From Pseudobdellovibrionaceae bacterium (GTDB lineage: Bacteria > Bdellovibrionota > Bdellovibrionia > Bdellovibrionales > UBA1609), in NCBI GenBank assembly GCA_020635075.1, contig JACKAM010000001.1:2108001-2172000 (forward strand): a DNA stretch of 64,000 nt, given 5' to 3'. The notes beneath the pieces are model-generated. The model saw only the letters and a program-made list of their open reading frames with translations. It searched no databases and was not told the DNA's origin. The translations under genes and the position numbers were made by a program. How positions within the stretch are numbered: the stretch's first letter is position 1; the number at the start of each line of letters is the position of its first letter. Of this stretch, positions 17,969 to 27,805 are shown one piece after another.

Positions 17969-18709
17969 ATGACTAATCCCGGATTTGATATCTACCGCGC
18001 TAGTCGCGAATGGGCCATTGATCAGGCCGGCTACCATCTTGGCGGTGAACCCACTACAACCAGCACCAATGACGTGGCAAAAAAGGAACTGCTACCCGAC
18101 GACAAGGACTGTGGTTTATATCTGACTCAACACCAGACTCAGGGACGAGGACGTGGAAGCCACTCATGGAGCGATGCGGGCAAGGGAACAGCCCTGCTCT
18201 CCACCTGGGTGTTTCGCCTGCGCAAAAGCCCCCAGCATGTGACTGCCCCTTTGTTTGGACTGGCGCTGTTTAATGCCGCTCGCAAAACATGGAACAATCT
18301 CCCCTTTAGTTTAAAAGCTCCAAATGATCTGCTCCTCGATGGCAAAAAGGTCGGTGGGCTGCTTCTTGAAAGTCTTAATCACGGCCAGGAGTTTTTTGTC
18401 CTGGTTGGCCTAGGAGTTAATGTTTTCTCAATCCCAGAGGGCATTGAGGACGCCAATCACCTAGCCGGAGCTGAGGGGGTTGGTGATGAACTATCTGTCA
18501 ATGAGTGGAAGGACTTTCTTAGTCATTTGGCGCAGGAGTTTGCTTCGGCCCAAGAACTATGCACAATTGATCATCTCAACGAACACAGTCGTGAGGATCT
18601 CATGCGGGCTCTTAACAGCAATCCCAGACTTTCATCTCCTATTGTTGAAGTAGAGGCAAACGGAGACCTGGTTCAAGAGAGCGGCAAAATCTCTTGGCAG
18701 AACCTCTAA
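17969..18709 (+). CDS. birA: Biotin-[acetyl-CoA-carboxylase] ligase, catalytic type
   Basis: Activates biotin with ATP and attaches it to the biotin carboxyl carrier. 246 aa. The start ATG 17969 is 5 bases after AAAGGAG. The family's nucleotide loop appears as GRGRGSHSWSDAGKG, and KAPNDLLLDGKKVGGLLLES matches the conserved biotin-site lysine region. There is no N-terminal helix-turn-helix, so it should not act as a repressor. Confidence 0.93.
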   Translation: MTNPGFDIYRASREWAIDQAGYHLGGEPTTTSTNDVAKKELLPDDKDCGLYLTQHQTQGRGRGSHSWSDAGKGTALLSTWVFRLRKSPQHVTAPLFGLALFNAARKTWNNLPFSLKAPNDLLLDGKKVGGLLLESLNHGQEFFVLVGLGVNVFSIPEGIEDANHLAGAEGVGDELSVNEWKDFLSHLAQEFASAQELCTIDHLNEHSREDLMRALNSNPRLSSPIVEVEANGDLVQESGKISWQNL

Positions 18710-18729
18710 CCAAGACAAGGGAGCTTAAG

Positions 18730-19281
18730 ATGGCTTTGACCTATACGCCTAACGCTGAACTCGGAAAATCCTGTCCAGAGTTTTCACTTCCTTCAGTCGA
18801 TGGTAAAACTGTGAGCCTTGCCGACTTCGCCGATGCCAAGGTCTTGGTGGTAATGTTTATTTGCGCACATTGCCCTTATGTACAGGCAATCGAGGAGAGA
18901 CTGATTGAGCTGGGGCAATCCTTCCCCAGGGATCAGGTTCAGCTGGTCGGGATATGCTCTAATGATTGGGCCGATTACCCAGAAGATAGCCCGGAAAATT
19001 TGTTCAAGCGCTGGAAGGAAAGGAACTACAGCTTTCCCTACCTCATTGATGAAGACCAGTCGGTGGCAGGTGAGTTTGGCGCCGTCTGCACTCCCGACCT
19101 CTTTGTGTATAACAGTCAACGTCGGCTCGCCTACCGAGGACGACTGGATGATTCATGGAAAGAACCAAAACAAGTGACTCAACAGGATTTACGCCGAGCT
19201 ATTGAGTGTCTGCTTGCCAATCAGAACATCGACGCAGAACAGATTCCCTCCGTGGGCTGCTCCATCAAGTGGAAACAATGA
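18730..19281 (+). CDS. Thioredoxin-like redoxin (AhpC/TSA-type)
   Basis: 183 aa, start ATG 18730 after GGGAG. Pattern LGKSCPEFSLPSVDGKTVSL then VVMFICAHCPYVQAIEERL: the CxxC in FICAHCPYV is typical of the cytosolic thioredoxin-family proteins related to peroxiredoxins. GAVCTPDLFVYN contains the cis-Pro region. No signal peptide. A role in thiol peroxide or disulfide chemistry is likely; substrate unknown. Confidence 0.9.
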   Translation: MALTYTPNAELGKSCPEFSLPSVDGKTVSLADFADAKVLVVMFICAHCPYVQAIEERLIELGQSFPRDQVQLVGICSNDWADYPEDSPENLFKRWKERNYSFPYLIDEDQSVAGEFGAVCTPDLFVYNSQRRLAYRGRLDDSWKEPKQVTQQDLRRAIECLLANQNIDAEQIPSVGCSIKWKQ

Positions 19282-19874
19282 AGAACGATAAACTGTTAAC
19301 AATAATCACCTCTCTCCTGTTTGTGAGTGGCTTGGCCTCCGTTGGCTGGGCCTTGTTCTCCGGCATTCAAATCAAGACCGCTTCAATTGAGCCTCCAAAC
19401 CTTGATTGCGTTCACGCCAGTCAGCTGCACATGATGAGACGCTCAGACTTGGGCCCACTGCTGGAAAAGGATAGGCAGTACAAAGTATTGATCGGCTATT
19501 ATGCCTGCAACCCCGTCCAACGCGGGGACCTTGTGTTCTTTCAGTTTTCGGATACCCTGCGACCCGTGGTTCGCGTGGTGAGGGGAATTCCCGGCGATAG
19601 GGCTGAAATCCGCGCCACCGATGGAGGCCATTGGGAAGTCTGGGTCAATGATAAGCCGGTACAAGGTGCCGATGGACCCTTTCGCCTCAGTGATCCCACC
19701 ACCCCCCCTCCCTTGGCCAAAAATCTCGAAGACCGTGGTGGTGTTCTCAAAGAAGACGAGTACTTAGTCATGACGTTCTTGCCTCCCGGGACGGCCGATA
19801 GCCTGAATTTGGGCCCAACGCCGGCAGTGCAAATCGCTGGCAAAGTTATGCCCCTACCCAAGCCTCAGCCCTGA
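19278..19874 (+). CDS. Signal peptidase I-like (S26) membrane protein, probably without the usual catalytic dyad
   Basis: 198 aa, ATG overlapping the previous stop (ATGA). One N-terminal membrane span (LLTIITSLLFVSGLASVGWALF) and then a periplasmic part with NPVQRGDLVFF and VVRVVRGIPGDRAEI, close to the box D/E region of type I signal peptidases, and a late EDEYLVM. The usual SMxP nucleophile box is replaced by LHMMRRSDLGPLL, and the general-base Lys (normally KRxxGxPGD) is Val/Arg. It may be inactive, use other residues, or be a conjugative-type S26 relative. Confidence 0.75.
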   Translation: MKNDKLLTIITSLLFVSGLASVGWALFSGIQIKTASIEPPNLDCVHASQLHMMRRSDLGPLLEKDRQYKVLIGYYACNPVQRGDLVFFQFSDTLRPVVRVVRGIPGDRAEIRATDGGHWEVWVNDKPVQGADGPFRLSDPTTPPPLAKNLEDRGGVLKEDEYLVMTFLPPGTADSLNLGPTPAVQIAGKVMPLPKPQP

Positions 19875-19956
19875 AATAATTACAACCACCGAGAGAAGGC
19901 CGATAAGCTTTTCGACCCTCGTTGATATCCTGCGGCACACCTGATAAAAGTCCCCC

Positions 19957-20475
19957 ATGTTAAGGTGGCGGCTCCCCCTGATCGGGCTTTTACTCCTCAG
20001 TTTCGCTTTCCCAATTGGCCCGAGCCAGGCCATGGCCATTCCTGTTAGATCATGGGCCTGCCACTTCTCGGTTTTCATGGTTGGCAACACTTATGAGTTC
20101 TTCCGTCACGGCTATGATGCTTGGGATGGCGAAGGAACCATCTACTGTACCAACACCCTCAGCGGCAAATCAGAATCCCTGCGGCACTTTTTCAGCTTTC
20201 GTTCCTGGACCACCTCCTACGGTGCCGACACCCGTAGCAGTTTCATTATCGAGAGCCTTTCATTTGTTGTTGATGACCCCATCAATATCGCTGGTGCCTA
20301 CGACGCGCAAAGGACGACCCTACAAACAGATGAGGAAGTCCTATCCTATGTCATCCTTTCCAGTGCAAACGTGCAAATGTCTGTGGCTGTCCGAGACCCC
20401 ACTATAGCAGAGAGCCTTTACCCCAGTATCAAATGGGGGTCATTGACCATTGCCCCGGCTCCCAGAATCGATTAA
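19957..20475 (+). CDS. Exported protein of unknown function
   Basis: 172 aa with a signal peptide (LIGLLLLSFAFPIGPSQAMA). The mature part has two cysteines (RSWACHFS and TIYCTN) that could pair, and a beta-rich composition. No family recognised. It ends 26 bp before the GyrI-like gene and probably shares its transcript. Confidence 0.7.
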   Translation: MLRWRLPLIGLLLLSFAFPIGPSQAMAIPVRSWACHFSVFMVGNTYEFFRHGYDAWDGEGTIYCTNTLSGKSESLRHFFSFRSWTTSYGADTRSSFIIESLSFVVDDPINIAGAYDAQRTTLQTDEEVLSYVILSSANVQMSVAVRDPTIAESLYPSIKWGSLTIAPAPRID

Positions 20476-20501
20476 GACAGTCTGCAAACGGGAGAGATTC
20501 A

Positions 20502-21056
20502 ATGCTCAAATGGGCCTTCTTCGCAACCTTCGCCACTGTGTTTGGCATCGGTATCTATCTTTTTTTCTATCTTGGCGGATACAAGGATGTGGCCATTCAG
20601 GAAACCAACTACGCCAGCCTAAATCTCGTTTACCGTGAGCACAATGGTCCCTACCACCAAATCGGACCTGTTATTGAAATGGTGGAGAAATGGGCCAAAA
20701 GAGTGGGAATCAAGTGCGAGCGCACATTTGGCGAGTACTTGGATGATCCTGCAAAGGTGGAAGAATCCCGCCTGAGAGCCATTGGCGGTTGCGTCGTAAA
20801 TCAAGATGTTACAGATCTTCCTGAGGATTTCTTCTTCAGAAGTATTCAGGCTCGTCCTGTATTAAAAGCCGAGTTTCGCGGAGCACCTTCGATTGGTCCC
20901 TTTAAGGTCTATCCGAAGGCGATGGATCATATCGCATCCCATCGACTCAAGATGGCAGGACCACCCCTCGAAATCTACCAGAGTCTCCCTGACGGAGAGT
21001 ATCTGACGGAATTCCTCTTTCCCCTGGAAAAGCGCCCGACTACAGTTGACCAATAA
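20502..21056 (+). CDS. Membrane-anchored GyrI-like domain protein
   Basis: 184 aa, start 7 bases after GGGAG. One N-terminal membrane span (FATFATVFGIGIYLFFYLGG), then a GyrI-like small-molecule-binding fold: LVYREHNGPYHQIGPVIEMV and FRGAPSIGPFKVYPKAMDHI. This arrangement (TM plus GyrI-like) resembles the TEX264-like group. Which side of the membrane the domain faces is not clear. Function unknown. Confidence 0.78.
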   Translation: MLKWAFFATFATVFGIGIYLFFYLGGYKDVAIQETNYASLNLVYREHNGPYHQIGPVIEMVEKWAKRVGIKCERTFGEYLDDPAKVEESRLRAIGGCVVNQDVTDLPEDFFFRSIQARPVLKAEFRGAPSIGPFKVYPKAMDHIASHRLKMAGPPLEIYQSLPDGEYLTEFLFPLEKRPTTVDQ

Positions 21057-21171
21057 GCACCCGAACATTAAGACAGGCACCTATGGGATTTGGATGAGGC
21101 AAACCGTATCCAATACCTGTGTTGTTTTGGTACTCGCAGATAAATGACTTTCACTCGAGAAAGGGGTGATT

Positions 21172-23856
21172 ATGTTGGCAAGAAGATTCGGACTTCTGTT
21201 TTCTGTTGCTGTTGTTTTGGGCCTGGGTTCGGCCTGTACGACAAATCGAGTGACCAACAAAAACGAAGTGGTCACGCCTGCGGGCAGTGAGCCCAATCTC
21301 ACGCGTGAAGCCGCCATTCAGCGCGCCTCCCATGTGAGCCAGGTTCATTACGATCTTGAGTTTCAGCTCCGTGAAAAGAAAACCGATTACTCAGGTCAAA
21401 CCACGATCACCTTTGATTACCAGGGATCTCGCGAACCATTGCGCATTGATTTCTACCAAGGACAAATTCGTAAGCTAATGGTCAACAACAAGGCCCTCAC
21501 TCCTCAGTACAACGAATTGTATATCGTACTTCCGGCCTCTTCACTCAAAGTCGGAACCAATACGGTCATGATTCAGTTTCAGCGCGCTTTTAGCCGCGAT
21601 GGTCGGGGCTTTGTTCGCTTTGAAGATCCGGAAGATGGCCGCGTTTACACCTATACCGACTTGGAACCCTATAAACCCAATCGCGTGTTTCCCTGTTTTG
21701 ACCAGCCGGATCTTAAAGCCACCTACACCATGAAGGTGACGGCGCCAAAAACATGGCACGTTGTCACTTCGGTCCGCGAGTCCGGAATTCAGGACTTGGG
21801 CAACGACAGCCGGGTTTGGGATTTTCCCAAGAGCGCTAAATTTTCAACTTACATTTGGTCGCTTCATGCCGGCCCCTATCACATGTGGGAAGACAAAGCC
21901 GGAGATATTCCACTGCGTCTATTTGCTCGGGAAAGCCTAGCCAAGTTCGTGAAGACAAACGATTGGTTTACCTTTACCAAGCAGGGGCTGGATTTTTTCC
22001 CCAGGTATTTTGCTTACCCCTACCACTACAAAAAGTATGACCAATTGATTGTTCCCGAATTCAACCCCGGGGCGATGGAAAACGTTGCAGCTGTGACCTT
22101 TTCCGAAAGGTTCATCAGCCGTGGCCCCAAATCCGACCGCAGCCGCCGTGGCCTTGCCAATACCATCCTCCATGAAATGGCTCACATGTGGTTTGGTGAC
22201 TTAGTGACAATGAAGTGGTGGAATGACCTTTGGCTCAACGAAAGCTTTGCCACTTACATGGCTCACCTGGCTCTCGCAGAGGCCACGGAGTTCAAAAGCA
22301 CCGCTTGGCGATCTTTTCATGGCACCAAGCAATGGGCCTACTGGGAAGATCAGCTGGTCACCACTCACCCCATTGAGGCCGATGTTCCAGATACCCGGCA
22401 AGCCTTTGCCAACTTTGACGGCATCACCTACGGAAAGGGAGCCTCTGTCCTCAAGCAGGTGGCCTACTTTATTGGCCCGGACAAGTTTCAGAAGGGTGTT
22501 CAAAGTTATTTTAAAAAGTACGCAGAAAAAAACACAGAGCTCAAAGATTTTATGGGCGAGCTCGGTGCCGCCTATGGCTCCAGCCTGGACGAGTGGCAAA
22601 AACAGTGGCTGCAGACATCTTCTCTGAATACCGTCTCTGTTGACCTCACCTGTGACAAAAGTAAAATCACCGAACTAAAACTCAGTCAGTCCTCTCCGGA
22701 AGATCATAATCACCAAAGAGGACACAGATTTAAAGTGGCCCTTTTTGGTTCTAAATCTGGAAAGCTAAGAACAACTGATGTATTTGAAGTGCGACTGACT
22801 GAGCCCAGCCAAACGGTGGCCGAAGCCACTGGTAAGGCTTGTCCCATCCTGGTCTATCCGAACTATGAGGACTACGGATACTTAAAGGTGAATCTGGACC
22901 AGGTCACGGTCAAGAACCTCCCTCAGTATGTCCACATCCTGAGCGACCCCTTCCAGCGCCAGTTGTTTTGGAGTGCATTATGGGACATGGTTCGCGACAG
23001 CAATCTTCACCTCAAGAAGTACGCCAATCTGGCACTTAAGGGCATTGAAAAAGAGAAGGACGAGGACACCCTGCGGGACATCCTCAACTCTTTGCACGGA
23101 CGTTTTTCCAACTCTGCATCAGTTCTCTATTACATGCCTCAGGGAAGTAAGGAACAGACGCTGGCCTACCAGGCTTTCGCCGAAAGACTTGAGCGCATTT
23201 CCTGGAACAGGATGAAGAAATCCAGGGGTGGCTCCGAAAAACAAAAAATCTGGCTTAACTCCGTGATGACAGCGGCTTCCACCAATTTTGGCCTGTCTAA
23301 CATCAAGGCCCTGTTGGATGGCGATGTGAAACTCAAAGGGCTTCCCATTGACCAAGATAAGCGTTGGTCAATCATTCACACTCTGGCTTCTCACAACTAT
23401 GCGGGCGCAGCAAAATTGATTGAGAAGGAGTACAAAACGGACAGTTCTGCTGACGGGAAAAAGAACATGATTGCCGCCCAAGCTGCTGTACCCAACTGGG
23501 AATCTAAAAAACAGTGGCTTGAAGAGCTGATTAAGAAGGATACGACCTACAGTTTTGATCAGCTTAAAGAGGCTATGTACAGCCTCTTCCCCCGTCACCA
23601 GGTGGAAATGCGTGAGAAGTATGCTCCCGAGTTTTTCCAGAACCTGGAGATGATCGCCAAGGAGAGGGAGGGGTTTTACGCTTCCGCCTACACCAATTTG
23701 GTTCCTAGTGAATGTTTTGGTGAGAACACCACCAGAATTACCGATTTCCTAAACAAGCACCACGACCTTCACCCGTCCGTGGCCAAGAAGCTCAAGATTT
23801 CGCGCCAGGAGGACGAACGATGCCGCAAGATCCGCGAGTTGGCGCTCAAGAAATAG
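21172..23856 (+). CDS. M1-family aminopeptidase, exported
   Basis: Zinc aminopeptidase of the aminopeptidase N type, 894 aa. The start ATG 21172 follows GAAAGGGG. N-terminal hydrophobic segment LLFSVAVVLGLGSACTT suggests export and possibly lipid attachment, though the lipobox is weak (GSAC). The exopeptidase motif PGAMENVAAVTF and the zinc site HEMAHMWFGDLVTMKWWNDL followed by LNESFATY (HExxH-18-E) are intact. An ERAP-like C-terminal helical domain follows. It should trim peptides outside the cytoplasm. A terminator follows. Confidence 0.95.
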   Translation: MLARRFGLLFSVAVVLGLGSACTTNRVTNKNEVVTPAGSEPNLTREAAIQRASHVSQVHYDLEFQLREKKTDYSGQTTITFDYQGSREPLRIDFYQGQIRKLMVNNKALTPQYNELYIVLPASSLKVGTNTVMIQFQRAFSRDGRGFVRFEDPEDGRVYTYTDLEPYKPNRVFPCFDQPDLKATYTMKVTAPKTWHVVTSVRESGIQDLGNDSRVWDFPKSAKFSTYIWSLHAGPYHMWEDKAGDIPLRLFARESLAKFVKTNDWFTFTKQGLDFFPRYFAYPYHYKKYDQLIVPEFNPGAMENVAAVTFSERFISRGPKSDRSRRGLANTILHEMAHMWFGDLVTMKWWNDLWLNESFATYMAHLALAEATEFKSTAWRSFHGTKQWAYWEDQLVTTHPIEADVPDTRQAFANFDGITYGKGASVLKQVAYFIGPDKFQKGVQSYFKKYAEKNTELKDFMGELGAAYGSSLDEWQKQWLQTSSLNTVSVDLTCDKSKITELKLSQSSPEDHNHQRGHRFKVALFGSKSGKLRTTDVFEVRLTEPSQTVAEATGKACPILVYPNYEDYGYLKVNLDQVTVKNLPQYVHILSDPFQRQLFWSALWDMVRDSNLHLKKYANLALKGIEKEKDEDTLRDILNSLHGRFSNSASVLYYMPQGSKEQTLAYQAFAERLERISWNRMKKSRGGSEKQKIWLNSVMTAASTNFGLSNIKALLDGDVKLKGLPIDQDKRWSIIHTLASHNYAGAAKLIEKEYKTDSSADGKKNMIAAQAAVPNWESKKQWLEELIKKDTTYSFDQLKEAMYSLFPRHQVEMREKYAPEFFQNLEMIAKEREGFYASAYTNLVPSECFGENTTRITDFLNKHHDLHPSVAKKLKISRQEDERCRKIRELALKK

Positions 23857-23888
23857 GGTCGCCTGGCTACGGTTCATATTGGCAAAAG

Positions 23889-23918
23889 AAAAGGCCGCTC
23901 AGACTGAGCGGCCTTTTT
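23889..23918. terminator. Bidirectional rho-independent terminator
   Basis: AAAAGGCCGCTCAG pairs with CTGAGCGGCCTTTTT. It has A/T runs on both sides and lies between the convergent aminopeptidase gene and the gene ending at 23946. Confidence 0.92.
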
Positions 23919-23945
23919 GTTGTTATCTCGCGTTGCTACTCATCC

Positions 23946-25181
23946 TTACTGGAACATCTGTACCGACATATTCCGTCCCATAAGATCCTTAATCAAAAAT
24001 GGATTAATGGATTGGATGGCCGTTCGCTCTGCTGCCTCAGCATGCCCCGTGGAATCAAAATAACCATAAAGAGCCCCTTCCATGTTAATCTGGGGTCTGT
24101 ACCTGGTATTAATCAGCTTGTCGACCAGGCTCTTAATTGGGCCAGGTGCAGGAACAAATCGAAGTCCAATGTGCAAGAGATCCAGCAACACCCGCATTCT
24201 CAGCAGCTTTTTGGGCTCCTGAAAGTCATAAGCCAAGGCCAGAGTGTTGTCCAAAAAGCCTGTTTCCACAATCTTGTGATGGATGTAGCGCTTTTCTCCT
24301 GTTGAGGTTGCAACAAACGCCCAGTCAAGACTCCCCAACACCTGCTCGAACTGATCCATATTGTCCTGAAGATTCTCTTCGCCCTTCCTCACATCTTTGG
24401 CAAAGTGTTCATTGCCATAGGTCAGCCAGTTGTCCTGGGCCTCTTGGCTTTCCCAAAATTTCCACCAGCTGATGCGGGCCTCATAAATGGAAGAGCGGAT
24501 ACGAGCGGCATCATCTAGAGGGAAGCCCAAATCATCGTCGGAATAGGCATCCAGATAGTGGAGGGTCATTTGTTGATAGAAATTCTGACGATCCTCTACA
24601 TAACCCAAAACCCGATTGAAAATCCACTGAGCAACAGCTGCTCCGGGAACACTGTCCAGAAAGGACCAGGCAAGGTCGATAAATTTTTTGAGTAACTTCT
24701 CGGGTCCTGCCAAGGTGAACCAAAACTTGGAGTCTCCAGGTTTGGCGATCACATAAGGGTATAAAATTGAAGTCTGTAGTTCGTACTCAAATTCATCAAT
24801 CAGCTTCACAAACTTGGCGTCGCCAAAAATAGCCTCAACATCTAGCTTCGCCAGTTCCTCCAAAGCTGATTCACCTAACACGGGCAAGTCCACTTCTTTC
24901 CCATCTGTGTCTTTGACCTTAGCAAAGGTATTCATTTCCTTTTGGAAGGCCTTCGGGTTGTTTTTGATGAGAATCAAAGTATCCTTAAGGAACGAGACAT
25001 ATTCCTTGACCGAAAAGGGCCAGCGGTTTTTTGTCCGCAGCTCGTCCACAAAGCCGTCCTGATTGTATGTCACTTCGATGTGATCGTAGATGGTTTCGAA
25101 ACCCTTGCCCTGCCCCCAGGCCGCCGGCGCCTGGCTCGCTAGTAAAGCAAGAAAGCCGAAAAGAAACAGCAATTTCTTCAT
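23946..25181 (-). CDS. Exported protein of unknown function
   Basis: 411 aa. The start ATG 25181 follows AAGGAAGG; a longer frame upstream lacks a ribosome site. Signal peptide LLFLFGFLALLASQAPAAWG. The mature part is mostly helical with many aromatic residues and no cysteine pattern or motif I recognise. Flanked by terminators on both sides, so it is monocistronic. Confidence 0.8.
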   Translation of the reverse strand: MKKLLFLFGFLALLASQAPAAWGQGKGFETIYDHIEVTYNQDGFVDELRTKNRWPFSVKEYVSFLKDTLILIKNNPKAFQKEMNTFAKVKDTDGKEVDLPVLGESALEELAKLDVEAIFGDAKFVKLIDEFEYELQTSILYPYVIAKPGDSKFWFTLAGPEKLLKKFIDLAWSFLDSVPGAAVAQWIFNRVLGYVEDRQNFYQQMTLHYLDAYSDDDLGFPLDDAARIRSSIYEARISWWKFWESQEAQDNWLTYGNEHFAKDVRKGEENLQDNMDQFEQVLGSLDWAFVATSTGEKRYIHHKIVETGFLDNTLALAYDFQEPKKLLRMRVLLDLLHIGLRFVPAPGPIKSLVDKLINTRYRPQINMEGALYGYFDSTGHAEAAERTAIQSINPFLIKDLMGRNMSVQMFQ

Positions 25182-25320
25182 AGTGTTACCTTCCTTGGTT
25201 GTCGATGCTAAGACGGAATCCTCCTGATCCCATTCAATATTAAGACTCAAGCCATCTAACTTGAAGATGGACCTCGGGAAACCGGACAAGAGTCGTCGCG
25301 GTCCTTGGTCGAACAAATAA

Positions 25321-25349
25321 AAGGGGAAGGTTGCAAAACCTTCCCCTTG
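25321..25349 (-). terminator. Rho-independent terminator of the aconitase gene
   Basis: AAGGGGAAGGTT (25321-25332) pairs with AACCTTCCCCTT (25337-25348). On the minus strand the stem is followed by TTATTT, 30 bp after the aconitase stop. Confidence 0.88.
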
Positions 25350-25378
25350 TTTACATCTTAACGTGTGATCTCAATGAC

Positions 25379-27640
25379 TTATTTCTGACGAATCAGGTTC
25401 AGTGCTGAACCCGCCTTGAACCACTTGATCTGCTCGGCATTAAAGGTGTGATTCAGACTACAAGTCGCCTTAGACCCGTCTTTATGCTGGATCTCAAGGG
25501 TCAAAGTCTTGCCTGGCGCAAAGTCCTGAAGACCGGTTATTGCCACGCGATCCTCTTCCAGAATTTTGTCATAATCGGATGGGTTGGCAAATGTCAGCGC
25601 CAGTACACCTTGTTTCTTCAGGTTGGTCTCATGAATTCGGGCAAAGCTCTTAACGATCACGGCGGCTGCGCCCAAATGACGGGGACACATAGCTGCGTGC
25701 TCACGACTGGAGCCTTCACCGTAGTTTTCGTCACCTACGATGACCCACTTGTTTCCCTTAGATTTGTAGTCACGGGCAATCTGGGCAAATTCCACATCTG
25801 TGTCACCAGTCAAAACATTTCGACCTTTGCCGATAGCACCACCAAAAAAGTTGGTCGCTCCCAAAAGCATATTATTGGAAATGTTGTCTAGATGACCTCG
25901 GTACTTGAGCCAGGGCCCTGCAGGACTGATGTGGTCAGTCGTGCACTTGCCCTTGGCCTTACACAGAACAAGCAGTCCGTCGAAGTCCTTGCCATTCCAG
26001 GCCTCAAAGGGTGTTAGTAGCTGAAGACGATCAGAGGTGGGCGCCACCTTCACTTCGACACCGGTCCCCTGAGGCTTTTGGTAGCCCTCAGGATCAGTGA
26101 CAAAGCCAGAGCCAGGGAGCTCAGGTGCTTCGGGTGGAGTCAGTTTAAACTTCTTGCCGTTAGGTGCTTCGATCTCATCCCGGGAAGGGTCAAAATCCAA
26201 ACGGCCGGCCAAGCCCATCGCCATCACAATCTCCGGACTGCCGATAAATCCCAAGGTCTCAGGATTGGAGTCGTTACGGGCGCGGAAGTTACGATTAAAG
26301 CTGGTGACGATGGTGTTTTTCGTTCCCTTTTGCACATCATCCCGGCGCCATTGACCAATACAAGGACCGCATGCATTGGCCAGCACGGTCGCCCCTACCT
26401 GATTGAGGATCTCCATTTGGCCATCACGCTCAATGGTCTTTTTGATCTGTGACGACCCGGGTGAAACCAAAAAAGGCTGATTCATTTTGATTCCTGCATC
26501 CAAAGCCTGTTTGGCGACAAAGGAAGCTCGCCCTATATCCTCGTAGGAAGAGTTAGTGCAAGAGCCAATTAAAGCTGCAGACAACTGAGTCGGCCAATCA
26601 TTCTTCTTAGCTGCTTCACGTAACTGACTCACAGGAGTGGCCGCATCTGGCGAGTGAGGGCCCACAAGATGAGGCTCCAGGGTCGAGAGATCAATTTCAA
26701 TCACCTCGTCATAGAACTTTGCAGGGTTTTGCAGAACGTCCGCATCTGCCGTCAGCAAATCTTTATTGTCAGAAGCAAGCTTCGCCAAAGTTTCCCGTTG
26801 AGTGGCATTCAGGTAAGTGGCCATGCGGTCATCATAGGGAAACAGAGAACAAGTCGCTCCCAGTTCAGCACCCATGTTGGTGATGGTGCCCTTGCCTGTG
26901 CAGCTAATGGACTCACATCCTTCACCGAAGTACTCGATGATCTTGTTCGTTCCACCCTTAACCGTTAGCTGACCCAAAAGTTTGAGAATTACGTCCTTAG
27001 CAGATGTCCACCCAGACATCTTGCCCTTCAGATGAACACCGACGATTTTAGGGTTCTTGACTTCCCAGGGAAGGCCGGCCATCACGTCCGAGGCATCAGC
27101 TCCACCCACTCCGACGGCAACCATCCCCAAACCACCGGCATTGGGCGTGTGGGAATCCGTGCCAATCATCAATCCACCGGGGAAAGCATAGTTTTCAAGC
27201 ACCACTTGGTGAATGATCCCTGCTCCCGGCTTCCAAAACCCAATGTTGTAACGAGAGGAGACGCTGGCCAGGAAATTAAAGACTTCGTCGTTTTCCTTCA
27301 TGGCCACGGCCATGTCTGGATCCAGCCCCTGGTGGGCCCGAATGAGGTGGTCACAGTGAACCGTTGCCGGGACTGCGGACTCATCCTTACCCGCCAGCAT
27401 GAACTGCAATAGGGCCATCTGCGCTGTCGCATCCTGCATGGCTACGCGGTCAGGGCGTAAAAGAAGAAAGCTCTCCCCCCGGGTAAGATCTTGACCTTCG
27501 GGGTCATCCAAGTGTCCGTAGACAACTTTTTCTGCGAGAGTCAGCTGGCGCCCGAGGCGCTTTTTCACCACGTCCAAGCGGGCACGGGTGGTTTCATAGA
27601 CCTTGGTCACCATTTCCGGTGTGGTTTCAATCTTAGCCAT
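25379..27640 (-). CDS. acn: Aconitate hydratase, mitochondrial type
   Basis: Isomerises citrate and isocitrate in the TCA cycle using a 4Fe-4S cluster. 753 aa, shorter than AcnA (about 890). Cluster ligands appear as GSCTNSS and ACGPCIGQW. DRVAMQDATAQMALLQF, TVHCDHLI, GTDSHTPNAGGLGM and the swivel-domain GEGSSREHAA are very close to eukaryotic mitochondrial ACO2. AAAAGGAG precedes the ATG. Divergent from a barrel-protein gene, with its own terminator. Confidence 0.97.
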   Translation of the reverse strand: MAKIETTPEMVTKVYETTRARLDVVKKRLGRQLTLAEKVVYGHLDDPEGQDLTRGESFLLLRPDRVAMQDATAQMALLQFMLAGKDESAVPATVHCDHLIRAHQGLDPDMAVAMKENDEVFNFLASVSSRYNIGFWKPGAGIIHQVVLENYAFPGGLMIGTDSHTPNAGGLGMVAVGVGGADASDVMAGLPWEVKNPKIVGVHLKGKMSGWTSAKDVILKLLGQLTVKGGTNKIIEYFGEGCESISCTGKGTITNMGAELGATCSLFPYDDRMATYLNATQRETLAKLASDNKDLLTADADVLQNPAKFYDEVIEIDLSTLEPHLVGPHSPDAATPVSQLREAAKKNDWPTQLSAALIGSCTNSSYEDIGRASFVAKQALDAGIKMNQPFLVSPGSSQIKKTIERDGQMEILNQVGATVLANACGPCIGQWRRDDVQKGTKNTIVTSFNRNFRARNDSNPETLGFIGSPEIVMAMGLAGRLDFDPSRDEIEAPNGKKFKLTPPEAPELPGSGFVTDPEGYQKPQGTGVEVKVAPTSDRLQLLTPFEAWNGKDFDGLLVLCKAKGKCTTDHISPAGPWLKYRGHLDNISNNMLLGATNFFGGAIGKGRNVLTGDTDVEFAQIARDYKSKGNKWVIVGDENYGEGSSREHAAMCPRHLGAAAVIVKSFARIHETNLKKQGVLALTFANPSDYDKILEEDRVAITGLQDFAPGKTLTLEIQHKDGSKATCSLNHTFNAEQIKWFKAGSALNLIRQK

Positions 27641-27805
27641 ACGATTGTACTCCTTTTCGAGGACAAACTAGCTAATAACGGCCTGCTGCACAATCTCTAG
27701 CAATTCGTGTCAAAGCCCAGACCCCCGACCTGACCGAATTTGACAGAGCCTCAACGACAGGTGAGCCTATTTAGACCTAAAATGACTTTGCCCCGGAGGG
27801 AGACA

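Noticed and set aside
23889..23918. Strong hairpin considered together with the long palindromes
   Set aside because: A normal short GC stem with T-run, that is an ordinary terminator. The same applies to 25321, 28374 and 32682.
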